From: Thalassotalea sp. PS06
GTDB lineage: Bacteria > Pseudomonadota > Gammaproteobacteria > Enterobacterales > Alteromonadaceae
Direction of reading: 5' to 3'
DNA: 64,000 nucleotides
Assembly (NCBI RefSeq): GCF_007197775.1
Contig: NZ_CP041638.1
Span: 1,798,001-1,862,000, forward strand
Position numbers and translations under genes: made by a program. Under the pieces are notes generated by a model, which was not told the DNA's origin, made no database searches, and saw only the letters and a program-made list of their open reading frames with translations. Below, piece after piece: positions 49,701 to 58,992 of this stretch; the first letter of the stretch is position 1; each line of letters starts with the position of its first letter.

Positions 49701-50402
49701 TTACAGGAAATCAATTTCCTGGCCGGCCACTATTGCCGACTTATCACCGCCTTTAAAGTGCCAGCCATCTTCACTACCGATCAGCTTAAGCTGAGTTCCG
49801 GTTAATTTAAGTGCCGTTCCTTCAACGATTGCCAGCACTGACGTTTGCGGGTCGACAACCATAAATTCCTGTAATCGCTGTTCTCTGGTTTCTCCATTAT
49901 GCCCTGGGGGAAGATAGTTGGTGTAATGGGGATTAATTTGAAAAGGCAATAACCCTAAAGCCTCGAAACTTGGCGGTTCAATAATCGGCATATCGTTTGT
50001 GGTTCTGATAGATATACCCGCAACGTTAGAACCCGCGCTCCAACCAATGTAAGGCATACCTTGTTCGGTTTTGTCACGAACGATAGCCAACAGATTATTT
50101 TCATACAGCTGATGTAAAAGGTGGAATGTATTGCCACCACCGATGGCAATTGCTTTTGCATTGTTTACGGCGTTAACAGGATCATCACTCTCATGAATGC
50201 CAGTTACCTTTACTCCTATTGAAGACAAAGCGGTTTGCACCATTGAGGTATACTCGTCGTAACTGATACTCACGCCAGCATAGGGTATAAATAACAGTTC
50301 TTTGATATTCCCTAAATGCTCAGCAATCCATTGTTGTGCATGCTCTAAATATTTGGAATTGCCCACACGGGAACTGCTAAGTAGTAATAAATTTGAATTC
50401 AT
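49701..50402 (-). CDS. pepE: Peptidase E (alpha-aspartyl dipeptidase)
   Basis: Cytoplasmic S51 serine peptidase that cleaves dipeptides with N-terminal aspartate. The start ATG 50402 (MNSNLLLLSSSRVG) with GAGAG upstream gives 233 residues, close to the 229 of E. coli PepE. The nucleophile elbow is GWSAGSN, preceded by AIGGGNTFHLLH. It lies just after the HicB-like gene on the same strand, so they may share a transcript. Confidence 0.92.
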   Translation of the reverse strand: MNSNLLLLSSSRVGNSKYLEHAQQWIAEHLGNIKELLFIPYAGVSISYDEYTSMVQTALSSIGVKVTGIHESDDPVNAVNNAKAIAIGGGNTFHLLHQLYENNLLAIVRDKTEQGMPYIGWSAGSNVAGISIRTTNDMPIIEPPSFEALGLLPFQINPHYTNYLPPGHNGETREQRLQEFMVVDPQTSVLAIVEGTALKLTGTQLKLIGSEDGWHFKGGDKSAIVAGQEIDFL

Positions 50403-50410
50403 TGTTGCTC

Positions 50411-50818
50411 TCAATGCTTTTGTAACTCGTTAATAGCGGCCTTGGCGAGAAAACCAGAACGTGTTTTATACTCTGGATCTGACGAAACCCGACTATCAAT
50501 CTTCTTAATTAATAGTTCCGGTAACGTTACATTAATTTTATGACTTTTTCCGAGGAATGGGGTGATATCGATATCTACGATGGCCCATATTCCGCCTCGA
50601 TACTCGTGCTTGCCTACATGTGCTTCAAACGATTGTGGAGTAGGGACGGATTGCCCATATTCCGCCATTAGCGTTAAGTGATCTTCAATCGCAAACAATA
50701 TCTCATCTAAGCCTTTATCCATTGAAATAGAATGGCATTGGCATCCAGGTATGTCCGGAACCTGAATTAAATAGTTCTGTTCCTGATTTTGATAAATCAA
50801 CACAATCGGGTAGCGCAT
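50411..50818 (-). CDS. HicB-like antitoxin-family protein without HicA partner
   Basis: A 135-residue protein. ATG 50818 (MRYPIVLIYQ) has GGAGG 6 nt upstream. The N-terminal part (YLIQVPDIPGCQCHSISMDKGLDEILFAIEDHLTLM) is the partly degraded RNase-H-like fold of HicB; the C-terminal part (INVTLPELLIKKIDSRV, then SGFLAKAAINEL) is a ribbon-helix-helix DNA-binding region. No hicA-like frame was found on either side by reading both strands of the flanks, so it is probably a solitary regulator. Confidence 0.82.
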   Translation of the reverse strand: MRYPIVLIYQNQEQNYLIQVPDIPGCQCHSISMDKGLDEILFAIEDHLTLMAEYGQSVPTPQSFEAHVGKHEYRGGIWAIVDIDITPFLGKSHKINVTLPELLIKKIDSRVSSDPEYKTRSGFLAKAAINELQKH

Positions 50819-51153
50819 ATTACCTCCATTTATAAGAATTCTTAATAACTCTAACAACTCCGCTTACCACTTTCAAGATAACCCTTATAACTCCATATAT
50901 TATTAGGCGATAACCCCAATAACCCCATGTAAGTACCCACTATGTGTACAACTCAGGTAAGATGGTTAAATTATAAGCTTGACGATCCTAAAGGATCCTC
51001 CTGATCTCGAACCAACTCTGATAACTCTAGATGGCGAGAGATTATGTGTCCAAGCGAGTGTATTAAGGGGTTTTAAAGGATCTTTGTTGCGTAAGTTTGC
51101 TATTTACAGTCGATTTGTTAGATTGAAATAAAAACAGGGAATGGACAAAGATC
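50819..51153. other. Intergenic region upstream of the HicB-like gene and the alpha/beta hydrolase gene
   Basis: Divergent promoter region of 335 bp. It contains irregular repeats of the type ATAACNCC (about 50879-50937) and a short palindrome GATCCTAAAGGATC (50984-50997). No HicA-type gene or other coding frame was seen. Confidence 0.4.
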
Positions 51154-52074
51154 ATGAAGAAGATTTTGTGGATAACTCTGGTAGTAGTTTTATTAGGAGG
51201 TTTAAGCCTGCCAGTTTGGTTAAATCAGGAACGTTTGCAATTACAACCATCGGAGATTTCGACCGGAGGTAAAATCGCGACAACCGAAAATGGATTTATA
51301 CACTATCGCTTGCAAGGCCAAGAGCAGGACCCTCTGATCGTTCTGGTTCACGGATTTAGCGTACCTTCCTACACCTGGGACCGAACCGTTCCTTATCTGA
51401 TAGCCAGAGGGTTTCGCGTCCTCACCTTTGATCTGTATGGTCGTGGATATTCTTCAAGACAACATAGTAAATATGACCGAGCGCTATTTGTCGGCCAATT
51501 AAACGATCTGTTAATGCAGCTTGAAATCGATGAAAAGGTGAGTTTAGTAGGTTTGTCCATGGGAGGCGCTATCGTAAGTGCATTTGCCGCAGAATATCCA
51601 CACAAAGTAGAAAAGGTCGTGTTGATGGCGCCTTTTCATCAACCCATTGATATTGGTCCGATGAAGTATCCTCTGCTCGGCGATTATCTGGCTTACACAT
51701 TTTTCGTCCCCTCGATGCCGGAATCGCAATACGATGATTTTATTGAACCCGATAGCTTTCCATTGTGGAGTGAAAAATTTAAAAACCAAATGCAGTATAA
51801 GGGTTTTAGGTTTGCCATTTTAAATACCGCACGGGAATTTTTACAATCAGACCCGATGGCAGATTTCAGGGCAATTGAGCAATTTGAAATACCAAGCCTG
51901 TTGCTCTGGGGCGATCAAGATAAGGTTTTTGACGTTAAAAACCGAGTCCTTGTCGCGAAAACGCTTGGCAATAAAAATAAAATGGTGGTCGTCAACAACG
52001 CCGGTCATGCTTTACACTATGAAAACGATGACAGAGTTAACCCATTGATCTCAGAATTTTTATTGGCGCCATAA
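51154..52074 (+). CDS. Membrane-anchored or exported alpha/beta hydrolase
   Basis: A 306-residue hydrolase with an N-terminal hydrophobic segment (about 3-22) that is a signal peptide or anchor. The oxyanion motif VLVHGFSVPSYTWD, nucleophile Ser135 in VGLSMGGA, an acid in LLWGDQDKVF and the catalytic His in NAGHALHYEN are all visible. Substrate unknown. It is followed after 2 nt by a second esterase gene, so the pair is an operon. Confidence 0.86.
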   Translation: MKKILWITLVVVLLGGLSLPVWLNQERLQLQPSEISTGGKIATTENGFIHYRLQGQEQDPLIVLVHGFSVPSYTWDRTVPYLIARGFRVLTFDLYGRGYSSRQHSKYDRALFVGQLNDLLMQLEIDEKVSLVGLSMGGAIVSAFAAEYPHKVEKVVLMAPFHQPIDIGPMKYPLLGDYLAYTFFVPSMPESQYDDFIEPDSFPLWSEKFKNQMQYKGFRFAILNTAREFLQSDPMADFRAIEQFEIPSLLLWGDQDKVFDVKNRVLVAKTLGNKNKMVVVNNAGHALHYENDDRVNPLISEFLLAP

Positions 52075-52076
52075 CT

Positions 52077-53027
52077 ATGAATCTAAATCCTTTTAAGCTT
52101 TACCGTCTAGTAACCGCAATTTGTTTTGTTAATCTGTTGATGATTCCAATTTACAGTATCGCAGCGGATCAAGTAAATTCCGGTAGTCTGGATACCATAG
52201 ACAAGTTTGAGTCCAAGTTTGTCAAGCCGCGACGCGTGCAAGTATGGAAACCTGATGGTTACAGTGATGCTACCAAGTATGCCGTTGTGTACATGCACGA
52301 TGGACAAATGCTTTTTGACGCCAATCAAAGTTGGAATAAGCAAGAATGGGGGGTAGATGAAACTGCCGGTAAACTGATTGCGGAAGGAAAAACCCGTCCC
52401 TTTATCGTTGTTGGTATCGATAATGATGCAGAGCTCCGTCATAGCGAATATTTTCCACAAAAACCTTTCGAAAGCTTAACCGAGGACGATAAGAAGCGAA
52501 TTTATCAAGCCGCCCGTAGTAACGGTGTGAATGTCTTTTCTGAGCCAGTGATCTCCGATGACTACCTGAAGTTCATTGTCCGGGAATTAAAGCCTTATAT
52601 CGATAACAATTACAGTGTCGCTACCGATGCGGCGAATACCTTTGTGATGGGCTCAAGTATGGGGGGATTAATATCTGCCTATGCAATGATGGAATACCCA
52701 TCGGTATTTTCAGGCGCTGCCTGCCTGTCGACTCACTGGCCGGGCATCTTCACGATGGAAAACAACCCAATACCGTTGGCCTTTTATACCTATCTTGATG
52801 GTTATTTGCCTTCCCCTAAAAACCATAAAATCTATTTTGACCATGGCGATCAAACCCTGGACAGCATGTATCCGGATCTGCAAAAGGAAGTTGACAAGAT
52901 CATGGTGAAAAACGGCTATGATAAAGACAGCTGGGAAACGCACAGTTACCCAGGTGAAGCGCACACCGAAGATGCGTGGCGCAAACGTTTGCATCAACCA
53001 CTAGTATTCCTGCTTGGTAGCAAGTAG
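52077..53027 (+). CDS. Exported esterase, putative esterase D/enterochelin-esterase-like family
   Basis: A 316-residue protein with a signal peptide (cut near YSIAA/D). RRVQVWKPDGYSDATKYAVVYMHDGQ and the nucleophile motif VMGSSMGGLISAYAMMEYP fit the PF00756 esterase group, and the catalytic His is in YPGEAHTEDAW. The real substrate is not predictable. It starts 2 nt after the alpha/beta hydrolase gene, which suggests joint function on an ester taken up or released in the periplasm. Confidence 0.86.
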   Translation: MNLNPFKLYRLVTAICFVNLLMIPIYSIAADQVNSGSLDTIDKFESKFVKPRRVQVWKPDGYSDATKYAVVYMHDGQMLFDANQSWNKQEWGVDETAGKLIAEGKTRPFIVVGIDNDAELRHSEYFPQKPFESLTEDDKKRIYQAARSNGVNVFSEPVISDDYLKFIVRELKPYIDNNYSVATDAANTFVMGSSMGGLISAYAMMEYPSVFSGAACLSTHWPGIFTMENNPIPLAFYTYLDGYLPSPKNHKIYFDHGDQTLDSMYPDLQKEVDKIMVKNGYDKDSWETHSYPGEAHTEDAWRKRLHQPLVFLLGSK

Positions 53028-53042
53028 ATATAATTCCAATTT

Positions 53043-53089
53043 AAAACCAGATGCGTTTAGCGAACTTTGCTGATCAGCTCTGGTTTTTC
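53043..53089. terminator. Convergent terminator between esterase gene and SCO gene
   Basis: Arms AAAACCAGA and TCTGGTTTT with an inner palindrome GCTGATCAGC. The right arm and loop lie over the last codons of the SCO gene. Confidence 0.65.
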
Positions 53090-53803
53090 GTTATTCTGAG
53101 TATTAAAAAAGCTCATCGAAATAATAATATCATTGGTAATCTGAGCGGCATTAAATTGCGGCAATGCAACGGTGGGAATAAGTTTGGGAAAAAATACCGC
53201 CTGAAGTTCGCCCATAGGATTGATCAGATATAGATGGATACCATGATTAACCGGCTCAGCAGCTAACTCTTCACTTTGATTTTTTTTATCAGGTGTATCG
53301 TTAAAGGTAAAACGATTGTTCTCGATGGTGTTTGCTTTAATAGCTAAATCTTTAATCAGGTTCTGATAATCTGAATTTTCTTGATTGGCAGTTAATCCAG
53401 TAATATTGCCAAAGTATTGTAGATATTGTTGTAATTGCTTCGGTCCGTCATAGACGGGATCAACCGATAAAAATACCAGATGTAATTGCTGGTCTTGCTC
53501 AGCCAATAGTTGCTGCACCGAACGTTTAACCATCAAAGTTGTAGGGCAGATATCCGGACACCTCAGATACCCATAACTCAACAACGACCATTTCCCTTTG
53601 AATATTTCATTGCCAACCAGTTCTCCTTGTTGATTGAAGATCTGAAATTCTCGCAGCGCTTTGGCTGCAAATAGCTTTCCCTGTATTGCCGGCGGTGATG
53701 CCGATCTATCTTGAAAAGCAATTTGATTGTAGAGCTTTAACCCCAAGGTCGAAAATAGAATCAAGGTCACTCCCGTTGTTAATATTGCCAACCATTTATT
53801 CAT
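53057..53803 (-). CDS. SCO1/SenC family copper chaperone
   Basis: Inner-membrane thioredoxin-fold protein that helps load the CuA site of cytochrome oxidase. The start ATG 53803 (MNKWLAILTTGVTL) puts the anchor helix at the N-terminus and gives 248 residues. The copper-binding pair is in YLRCPDICPTT, and the distal His is in VNHGIHLYLINP. It is last in the oxidase operon, 4 nt after the subunit IV gene, which supports its role. Confidence 0.92.
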   Translation of the reverse strand: MNKWLAILTTGVTLILFSTLGLKLYNQIAFQDRSASPPAIQGKLFAAKALREFQIFNQQGELVGNEIFKGKWSLLSYGYLRCPDICPTTLMVKRSVQQLLAEQDQQLHLVFLSVDPVYDGPKQLQQYLQYFGNITGLTANQENSDYQNLIKDLAIKANTIENNRFTFNDTPDKKNQSEELAAEPVNHGIHLYLINPMGELQAVFFPKLIPTVALPQFNAAQITNDIIISMSFFNTQNNEKPELISKVR

Positions 53804-53807
53804 GATT

Positions 53808-54122
53808 TCAGGGAATAAATATTTGCCGGTTGATAAAGGTGTAATCACCTTCTATTGCCATTAATGTAATCAGTACCAGTATGGCTATGGGTGGCAGAAA
53901 AAGTACAAGTTTCAGTGCCATTGATTCCCAATTAACGTGCATAAAAACGGCGATGATTAGCCCGGCTTTTAAAAACATAAACAGTAAGATTAACGTCCAC
54001 CGCAAATATCCTTGTAATTGAAAATAATCAACTAAATAGGACAAGGTACTTAGTACAAATAACCAGCCCCACACTTTTAAATACAGGCCGATTGGATGTT
54101 GTTGCGTATTATCTGTAGCCAT
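53808..54122 (-). CDS. Cytochrome c oxidase subunit IV (CyoD/CtaF-like)
   Basis: A 104-residue protein with three membrane helices (about 14-31, 42-60 and 70-90) typical of the small prokaryotic subunit IV. The ATG 54122 is preceded by AGAGGTGG. It lies between subunit III and SCO in the oxidase operon. Assignment uses helix pattern, size, FMLKAGLIIAVFMHVNWE-type core (here FLKAGLIIAVFMHVNWE) and position. Confidence 0.88.
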   Translation of the reverse strand: MATDNTQQHPIGLYLKVWGWLFVLSTLSYLVDYFQLQGYLRWTLILLFMFLKAGLIIAVFMHVNWESMALKLVLFLPPIAILVLITLMAIEGDYTFINRQIFIP

Positions 54123-54145
54123 GACCACCTCTTACGAACATAGAA

Positions 54146-54814
54146 TTACCATAAATAGAAAAATGCAAAAATGAATACCCACACTAGATCAACGAAGTGC
54201 CAGTATAGTCCGGCGATTTCGACGTTATCGTATCCACCTTGTTCGTAATCACCTTTCTTTACTTTAAATGCGATTATCAATAAATAGATTACCCCGCAGC
54301 TCACATGTAGACCATGAAAGCCGGTGACCATAAAGAATATAGCTCCGAATTGCTCAGCTCCGAGCGGATTGCCCCAGGGGCGAATGCCTTCATCGACAAT
54401 AAGTTTGGTCCACTCAAACGCCTGCATACCAACAAAAGTGGCACCTAGCAGGGCTGTTATAAGCATTAAATAAAAAGTCTTTTGTTTTTGTTTCCGGTAG
54501 GCATAATTGACCGCCATCGCCATGGTTCCAGAGCTAGTGATCAGGATAAAAGTCATAATGGCGATGAGTAACAGCGGAATATGATGACCAGCAATGGTCA
54601 GGGCGAATATTTCATCCGATAGCGGCCATGCTTCGGTAGTTGTCATTCGCACATTCATGTAACTGGTGAGAAAGATGCTGAAGATAAAGGTGTCGCTTAA
54701 CAAGAAAATCCACATCATCACCTTGCCCCAGGGCATGTGGAAGGTTTCTTTATCGCCGGACCAATCTTCAACGACGGACTGCCAACTGGAAGCTACCTGT
54801 TTTCTATCTGTCAT
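54146..54814 (-). CDS. Cytochrome c oxidase subunit III
   Basis: A 222-residue membrane protein with seven-helix subunit III features: FLLSDTFIFSIFLTSYMNVR, the conserved Glu in QAFEWTKL, FMVTGFHGLHVSCG and the C-terminal GLYWHFVDLVWVFIFAFFYLW. It stabilises subunit I during proton pumping. It follows another subunit III-like gene by 46 nt. Confidence 0.93.
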   Translation of the reverse strand: MTDRKQVASSWQSVVEDWSGDKETFHMPWGKVMMWIFLLSDTFIFSIFLTSYMNVRMTTTEAWPLSDEIFALTIAGHHIPLLLIAIMTFILITSSGTMAMAVNYAYRKQKQKTFYLMLITALLGATFVGMQAFEWTKLIVDEGIRPWGNPLGAEQFGAIFFMVTGFHGLHVSCGVIYLLIIAFKVKKGDYEQGGYDNVEIAGLYWHFVDLVWVFIFAFFYLW

Positions 54815-54860
54815 AACTACTACTTCTCAAACAATGGTAGGCTAATGAACTACGTCTACC

Positions 54861-55544
54861 TTATAAACCACAAAACTCAGCGATAGCTTTGAAGGTATCG
54901 GTTGAGCTTGTGAGTAAAAAGAACAGAACTAACCATAAACCTAACAGGTAGTGCCAGTAGATGCGGGTTAGATCGATTCTTCGTAATATCGTTGGTGTTA
55001 ACGGTTTATATAGGGACTTTATTAGTGTCACTAACATCACCAATAAGCCTACAAATAAGTGCAGGGCATGCAATCCGGTCAGCAAATAGTAAAAACTGTT
55101 CGCTGGATTGCTCTGCAGATAGTACCCCTGTGCCGCGAGGTTATTCCAAACCCAAAGCTGACCAAACAAGAAGCCAAAGGTTGATAACATGGTCAATAAT
55201 ATCAATGCGTTGATTTTCCACCTTGGCAAGGTATCAATTCGCATACACAGCATTTGCAGGATCATGCTTGCTAACACAACAAATGCGGTATTGATCCATA
55301 GCGGTGTTTTGTCTGTTAGTGGTAGCCAGGGTTCGCCAGCAAGCGCTTGAAAATCTGCAAATTGCGTCCGGGAAATAAAGGTGACGAAAAACAACATGAA
55401 CATCACAGTGATCACCGCCAGTAACCACTTTAATGCTGTATACCGGGCAAAAGGATTCGCGCTATTGGCTTTTTCTATGGCTTGTTCTTGTTCAACATCC
55501 TGAGTTTCCCAAGGCTTACTGATAAGCTGTTTTACCACACTCAT
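54861..55544 (-). CDS. Second cytochrome c oxidase subunit III-like protein
   Basis: A 227-residue membrane protein. After a charged N-terminus (about 1-35) come helices with subunit III motifs: FGFLFGQLWVWNNLAAQGYY, YYLLTGLHALHLFVGLLVML, and YWHYLLGLWLVLFFLL near the end. It is more divergent than the next subunit III and lacks a clear Glu in the EWTK position, having W/N instead. It overlaps the ctaD stop by 4 nt. A duplicated or split-role subunit III occurs in some caa3-type operons. Confidence 0.85.
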   Translation of the reverse strand: MSVVKQLISKPWETQDVEQEQAIEKANSANPFARYTALKWLLAVITVMFMLFFVTFISRTQFADFQALAGEPWLPLTDKTPLWINTAFVVLASMILQMLCMRIDTLPRWKINALILLTMLSTFGFLFGQLWVWNNLAAQGYYLQSNPANSFYYLLTGLHALHLFVGLLVMLVTLIKSLYKPLTPTILRRIDLTRIYWHYLLGLWLVLFFLLTSSTDTFKAIAEFCGL

Positions 55545-57310
55545 TTGTCGCGCTCCTCAATATCGGGCTCGAAAGACTCAGGGCTATCCGCTTTCTTTGG
55601 TTCATTTTGCGGGATAAAGTCTCGCTCATGACCTGGCACACTGAAATCATAAGCCCAGCGATACACAACGGGTAAGCTCGGCCCCCAGTTGCCATGGGCT
55701 GGCGGCGTTTGTGGCGTTTGCCACTCAAGCGTAGTACCGCTCCAGGGATTTGCCGGGGCTTTTTTACCGTGGCGAAGGCTCCAGAACAGATTAAAAATAA
55801 ATACCAGTTGGACGACGCCGACAATCAAAGCAGAAATAGTGATGCTGGCATTAAGCTGCACCGCGGATTCGCTCATTAACTGGCTATCACCCATGGCAAA
55901 ATATCGCCTTGGAATGCCTAAAAAGCCGAGATAATGCATCGGCAGATAAATGGCATAGGTACCTAAGAAGGTTAACCAGAAGTGCCATTTCCCCATGGTA
56001 TTGTTTAGGTATCTTCCGGTAATTTTTGGAAACCAATGGTAAATAGCCGCATACAGCACCATTACCGGCGACACACCCATAACCATATGAAAGTGTCCCA
56101 CCACAAAATAGGTATCGGATAAGGGTAAATCGACTACCACATTACCGAGAAACAGACCGGTCAGACCGCCATGGGTAAACGTAAAAATAAAGCCGATAGC
56201 AAATAGCATAGGAACGGTTAAGCGAATGTTTCCCTGCCAGAGGGTTAATACCCAGTTATAAACTTTCAACGCCGTTGGAACCGCGATAATTAATGTCGTT
56301 GTTGCGAAAAAGAACCCAAAATAGGGATTCATCCCGGAAACATACATGTGATGCGCCCATACCACAAAACTTAACCCACCGATGGCAACAATGGCCCAAA
56401 CCATCATTCGATAACCAAATATGTTTTTGCGGGCATGGGTTGCGATAACGTCTGAGACCATTCCAAATGCGGGCAGGGCAACGATGTAAACTTCAGGGTG
56501 ACCGAAAAACCAGAACAAGTGTTGGAATAAAATGGGACTACCACCGCCATAACTTAGGTTCTCGCCGAGAGACACAATGGCCGGCATAAAAAATGATGTG
56601 CCCAGGGTTTTATCAAGGAGCATCATGATCGCACTTACCAAAAGTGCGGGAAACGCCAGTAAACCAAGAATCGTGGCAACAAAAATCCCCCAAATGCTCA
56701 GTGGCATCCGCATTAAGGTCATGCCTTTGCAACGGGCTTGTAATATGGTGGTAACGTAATTTAAGCCACCCATGGTAAAAGCAACGATGAAGATAGCTAA
56801 GGATACCAGCATCAGAATAATACCGGCATCGCCGCCAGGGGTGCCAGAGAGTATGGCTTGCGGTGGATACAAGGTCCAGCCGGCCCCGGTTGCACCACCG
56901 GCAACAAAAAAGCTAGCTAACAATACCAGAACACTGAGTAAATAGGTCCAGTAACTGAGCATGTTCAAATAGGGAAATACCATATCCCGCGCACCAAGCA
57001 TCAGGGGGATCAGATAGTTACCAAAGCCGCCTAACAGTAGTGCGGTCAAAAGGTATATCACCATGATCATGCCATGCATGGTCACAAATTGCAGGTAAGA
57101 AGCCGGATCGATAAAAGAAAAGGTATCCGGAAACCCTAATTGTAATCGCATCAGTCCAGATAAAACCAAGGCGACCAAGCCGACAAAAATCGCGGTTAGA
57201 CCGTATTGAATAGCGATAACTTTATGGTCCTGACTCCAGATATATTTTTCAATAAAACCTTTCGGGTGATGGCTATTGTCAACCTGATCAGCGACAGCAA
57301 TATGACTCAT
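55541..57310 (-). CDS. ctaD: Cytochrome c oxidase subunit I
   Basis: Catalytic haem-copper subunit, 589 residues with twelve or more helices. HPEVYIVALPAFG gives the CuB His and cross-linked Tyr with the glutamate of A1-type oxidases, WAHHMYVSG gives the two further CuB histidines, and VGHFHMVMG the haem ligands. A long hydrophilic C-terminus (about 520-589) is present. It overlaps ctaC by 4 nt and the subunit III-like gene by 4 nt, so translation is coupled throughout. Confidence 0.96.
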   Translation of the reverse strand: MSHIAVADQVDNSHHPKGFIEKYIWSQDHKVIAIQYGLTAIFVGLVALVLSGLMRLQLGFPDTFSFIDPASYLQFVTMHGMIMVIYLLTALLLGGFGNYLIPLMLGARDMVFPYLNMLSYWTYLLSVLVLLASFFVAGGATGAGWTLYPPQAILSGTPGGDAGIILMLVSLAIFIVAFTMGGLNYVTTILQARCKGMTLMRMPLSIWGIFVATILGLLAFPALLVSAIMMLLDKTLGTSFFMPAIVSLGENLSYGGGSPILFQHLFWFFGHPEVYIVALPAFGMVSDVIATHARKNIFGYRMMVWAIVAIGGLSFVVWAHHMYVSGMNPYFGFFFATTTLIIAVPTALKVYNWVLTLWQGNIRLTVPMLFAIGFIFTFTHGGLTGLFLGNVVVDLPLSDTYFVVGHFHMVMGVSPVMVLYAAIYHWFPKITGRYLNNTMGKWHFWLTFLGTYAIYLPMHYLGFLGIPRRYFAMGDSQLMSESAVQLNASITISALIVGVVQLVFIFNLFWSLRHGKKAPANPWSGTTLEWQTPQTPPAHGNWGPSLPVVYRWAYDFSVPGHERDFIPQNEPKKADSPESFEPDIEERDK

Positions 57311-58755
57311 TCATCCTCCTTAATTTGTTCACTGGCGAAGAGCTCGGTTGCGGATGATTCAGATAGTGTCGGGCTTTGGTTGCCAACGTTTTTTGAATCC
57401 GCAGATAAAGTGCCAATATAAGCAACAATATCATCCAGATCCTTATCGGTTTTTAAACTTTTCACCATTAACAACATCTGATTTCCAAACATATCCTGGG
57501 GGTGAGCGCCACGGATATTATCTGAAAAATTCTGTAACTGACGTTTCAAATACCAGTCATGTTGCCCGGCAAGTCGAGGGGCGCTTAAAGCGTAATTGCC
57601 TTCACCATTGGCACCATGACAAAGCCCACAATTCTTGTACAGTGTTTCTCCACGTTCTGAATTGGCTTCTGTCAATGAGATTTGTTGTGGGTCCGGTAAT
57701 TGTTCGATGTAGGCTACCAGATTGTTGATCTGCTGTTCGTCGACTAGAGTCTGAGCGATCGCGGCCATAGGCGCGCCAACAGGATCTTTGGTTTCATCGC
57801 CTCGGATTTTATGTTTGAAGTAAACTAACTGACGCTTTAAATACCAGGGGGAAAGGTTGCTGATCGCAGGACCGTTTAATGCCTGCATGCCCTCACCATT
57901 GACGCCGTGGCAACTAACACAAATTTGATATTGAGCTTCGCCTGCAACGAGATCGACAGTGCGATTTTCAATGCTGGCAATAAATGTTGGTTGCTGTTGC
58001 AACCACTGTTCAAATTCTTGCTGTTGTTCAACAACAATTTTGCCTCGCATCAGATAATGAGCAACACCACATAGCTCCTGGCAAAAAATTTCATAGGTTC
58101 CGGTTTTGGTAGGCGTAAACCAAAAATAGCTGGTCAAGCCAGGAACCAAATCCATTTTTACCCGAAACTGAGGGATGGAAAAATTATGGAGAACGTCTTT
58201 CGACCGCTGTAATATCTTCACCGGTTTATCTACAGGTAAATGCAACTCATTGCTATTAATCAGGATATCGTCGGCGCCGTATGGGTCATCTTCAGACAAG
58301 CCGAAAGGATTGTTGACACTAATTAGTTGGTTATCCGCTTTACCTAACTTGCCGTCTTCGCCGGGAAAACGATAGGTCCAGGTCCATTGCTGACCAATGA
58401 CTTCAACCTCATAAGCATCGTCGGGGGGATGGACAAAATCATTCCAAACCCAAAGACCCGGGGCTAACATAGCGACAACACCTATGGTTGTAATGACGCT
58501 TAACCAAATTTCTAATTTCCGGTTTTCCGGTTCATAGGCGGCTTTTTGAGATTTTTTAAAGCGAAAGCGATATACGCAATAGGCAAGAAACAGATTTACC
58601 AGAATAAAGACGATACCAGTAACCCAAAAGGTGATATCTATGGTGGTGTCTATGGTGGTCCAGTTGGATGCAATAGGCGTGAAATACCATGGGCTGGCAA
58701 AGTGGAACACAACCGTTAATACAACCAGGATGAGAATAACGATAGCAATCGCCAT
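57307..58755 (-). CDS. ctaC: Cytochrome c oxidase subunit II fused to two cytochrome c domains
   Basis: A 482-residue subunit II. Two membrane helices (about 3-22 and 40-62) precede the CuA domain, whose ligands are seen in GTYEIFCQELCGVAHYLMRG. Then follow two haem c domains with CVSCH (about 287-291) and CGLCH (about 376-380), each with a distal Met, so the subunit can accept electrons directly without a separate cytochrome c. One haem c is usual in caa3 oxidases; two is less common. First gene of the operon. Confidence 0.94.
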   Translation of the reverse strand: MAIAIVILILVVLTVVFHFASPWYFTPIASNWTTIDTTIDITFWVTGIVFILVNLFLAYCVYRFRFKKSQKAAYEPENRKLEIWLSVITTIGVVAMLAPGLWVWNDFVHPPDDAYEVEVIGQQWTWTYRFPGEDGKLGKADNQLISVNNPFGLSEDDPYGADDILINSNELHLPVDKPVKILQRSKDVLHNFSIPQFRVKMDLVPGLTSYFWFTPTKTGTYEIFCQELCGVAHYLMRGKIVVEQQQEFEQWLQQQPTFIASIENRTVDLVAGEAQYQICVSCHGVNGEGMQALNGPAISNLSPWYLKRQLVYFKHKIRGDETKDPVGAPMAAIAQTLVDEQQINNLVAYIEQLPDPQQISLTEANSERGETLYKNCGLCHGANGEGNYALSAPRLAGQHDWYLKRQLQNFSDNIRGAHPQDMFGNQMLLMVKSLKTDKDLDDIVAYIGTLSADSKNVGNQSPTLSESSATELFASEQIKEDE

Positions 58756-58992
58756 GCTAACTACCTACTTCGTGCTGCGATACTGCTTTAACAATTCCCG
58801 GTGCCCAGTATCTAAGGCTTACTTAAGTGAATCATATTTACTGATACGACACGAAATACGGCGTTCACACGCTTCCTTGCCACGTTTAAACTTTAGAACA
58901 AATTGTAATATTTTCTAATTTTTATTCCGGCGATTTTATTTGCAAAAACATCAACACCGCCAACGGGATATCTTAACCAGGTAAGGGCGATA

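Noticed and set aside
50819..51153. A hicA toxin gene upstream of the HicB-like gene
   Set aside because: Reading both strands gave no frame of about 60 codons with the HicA pattern.
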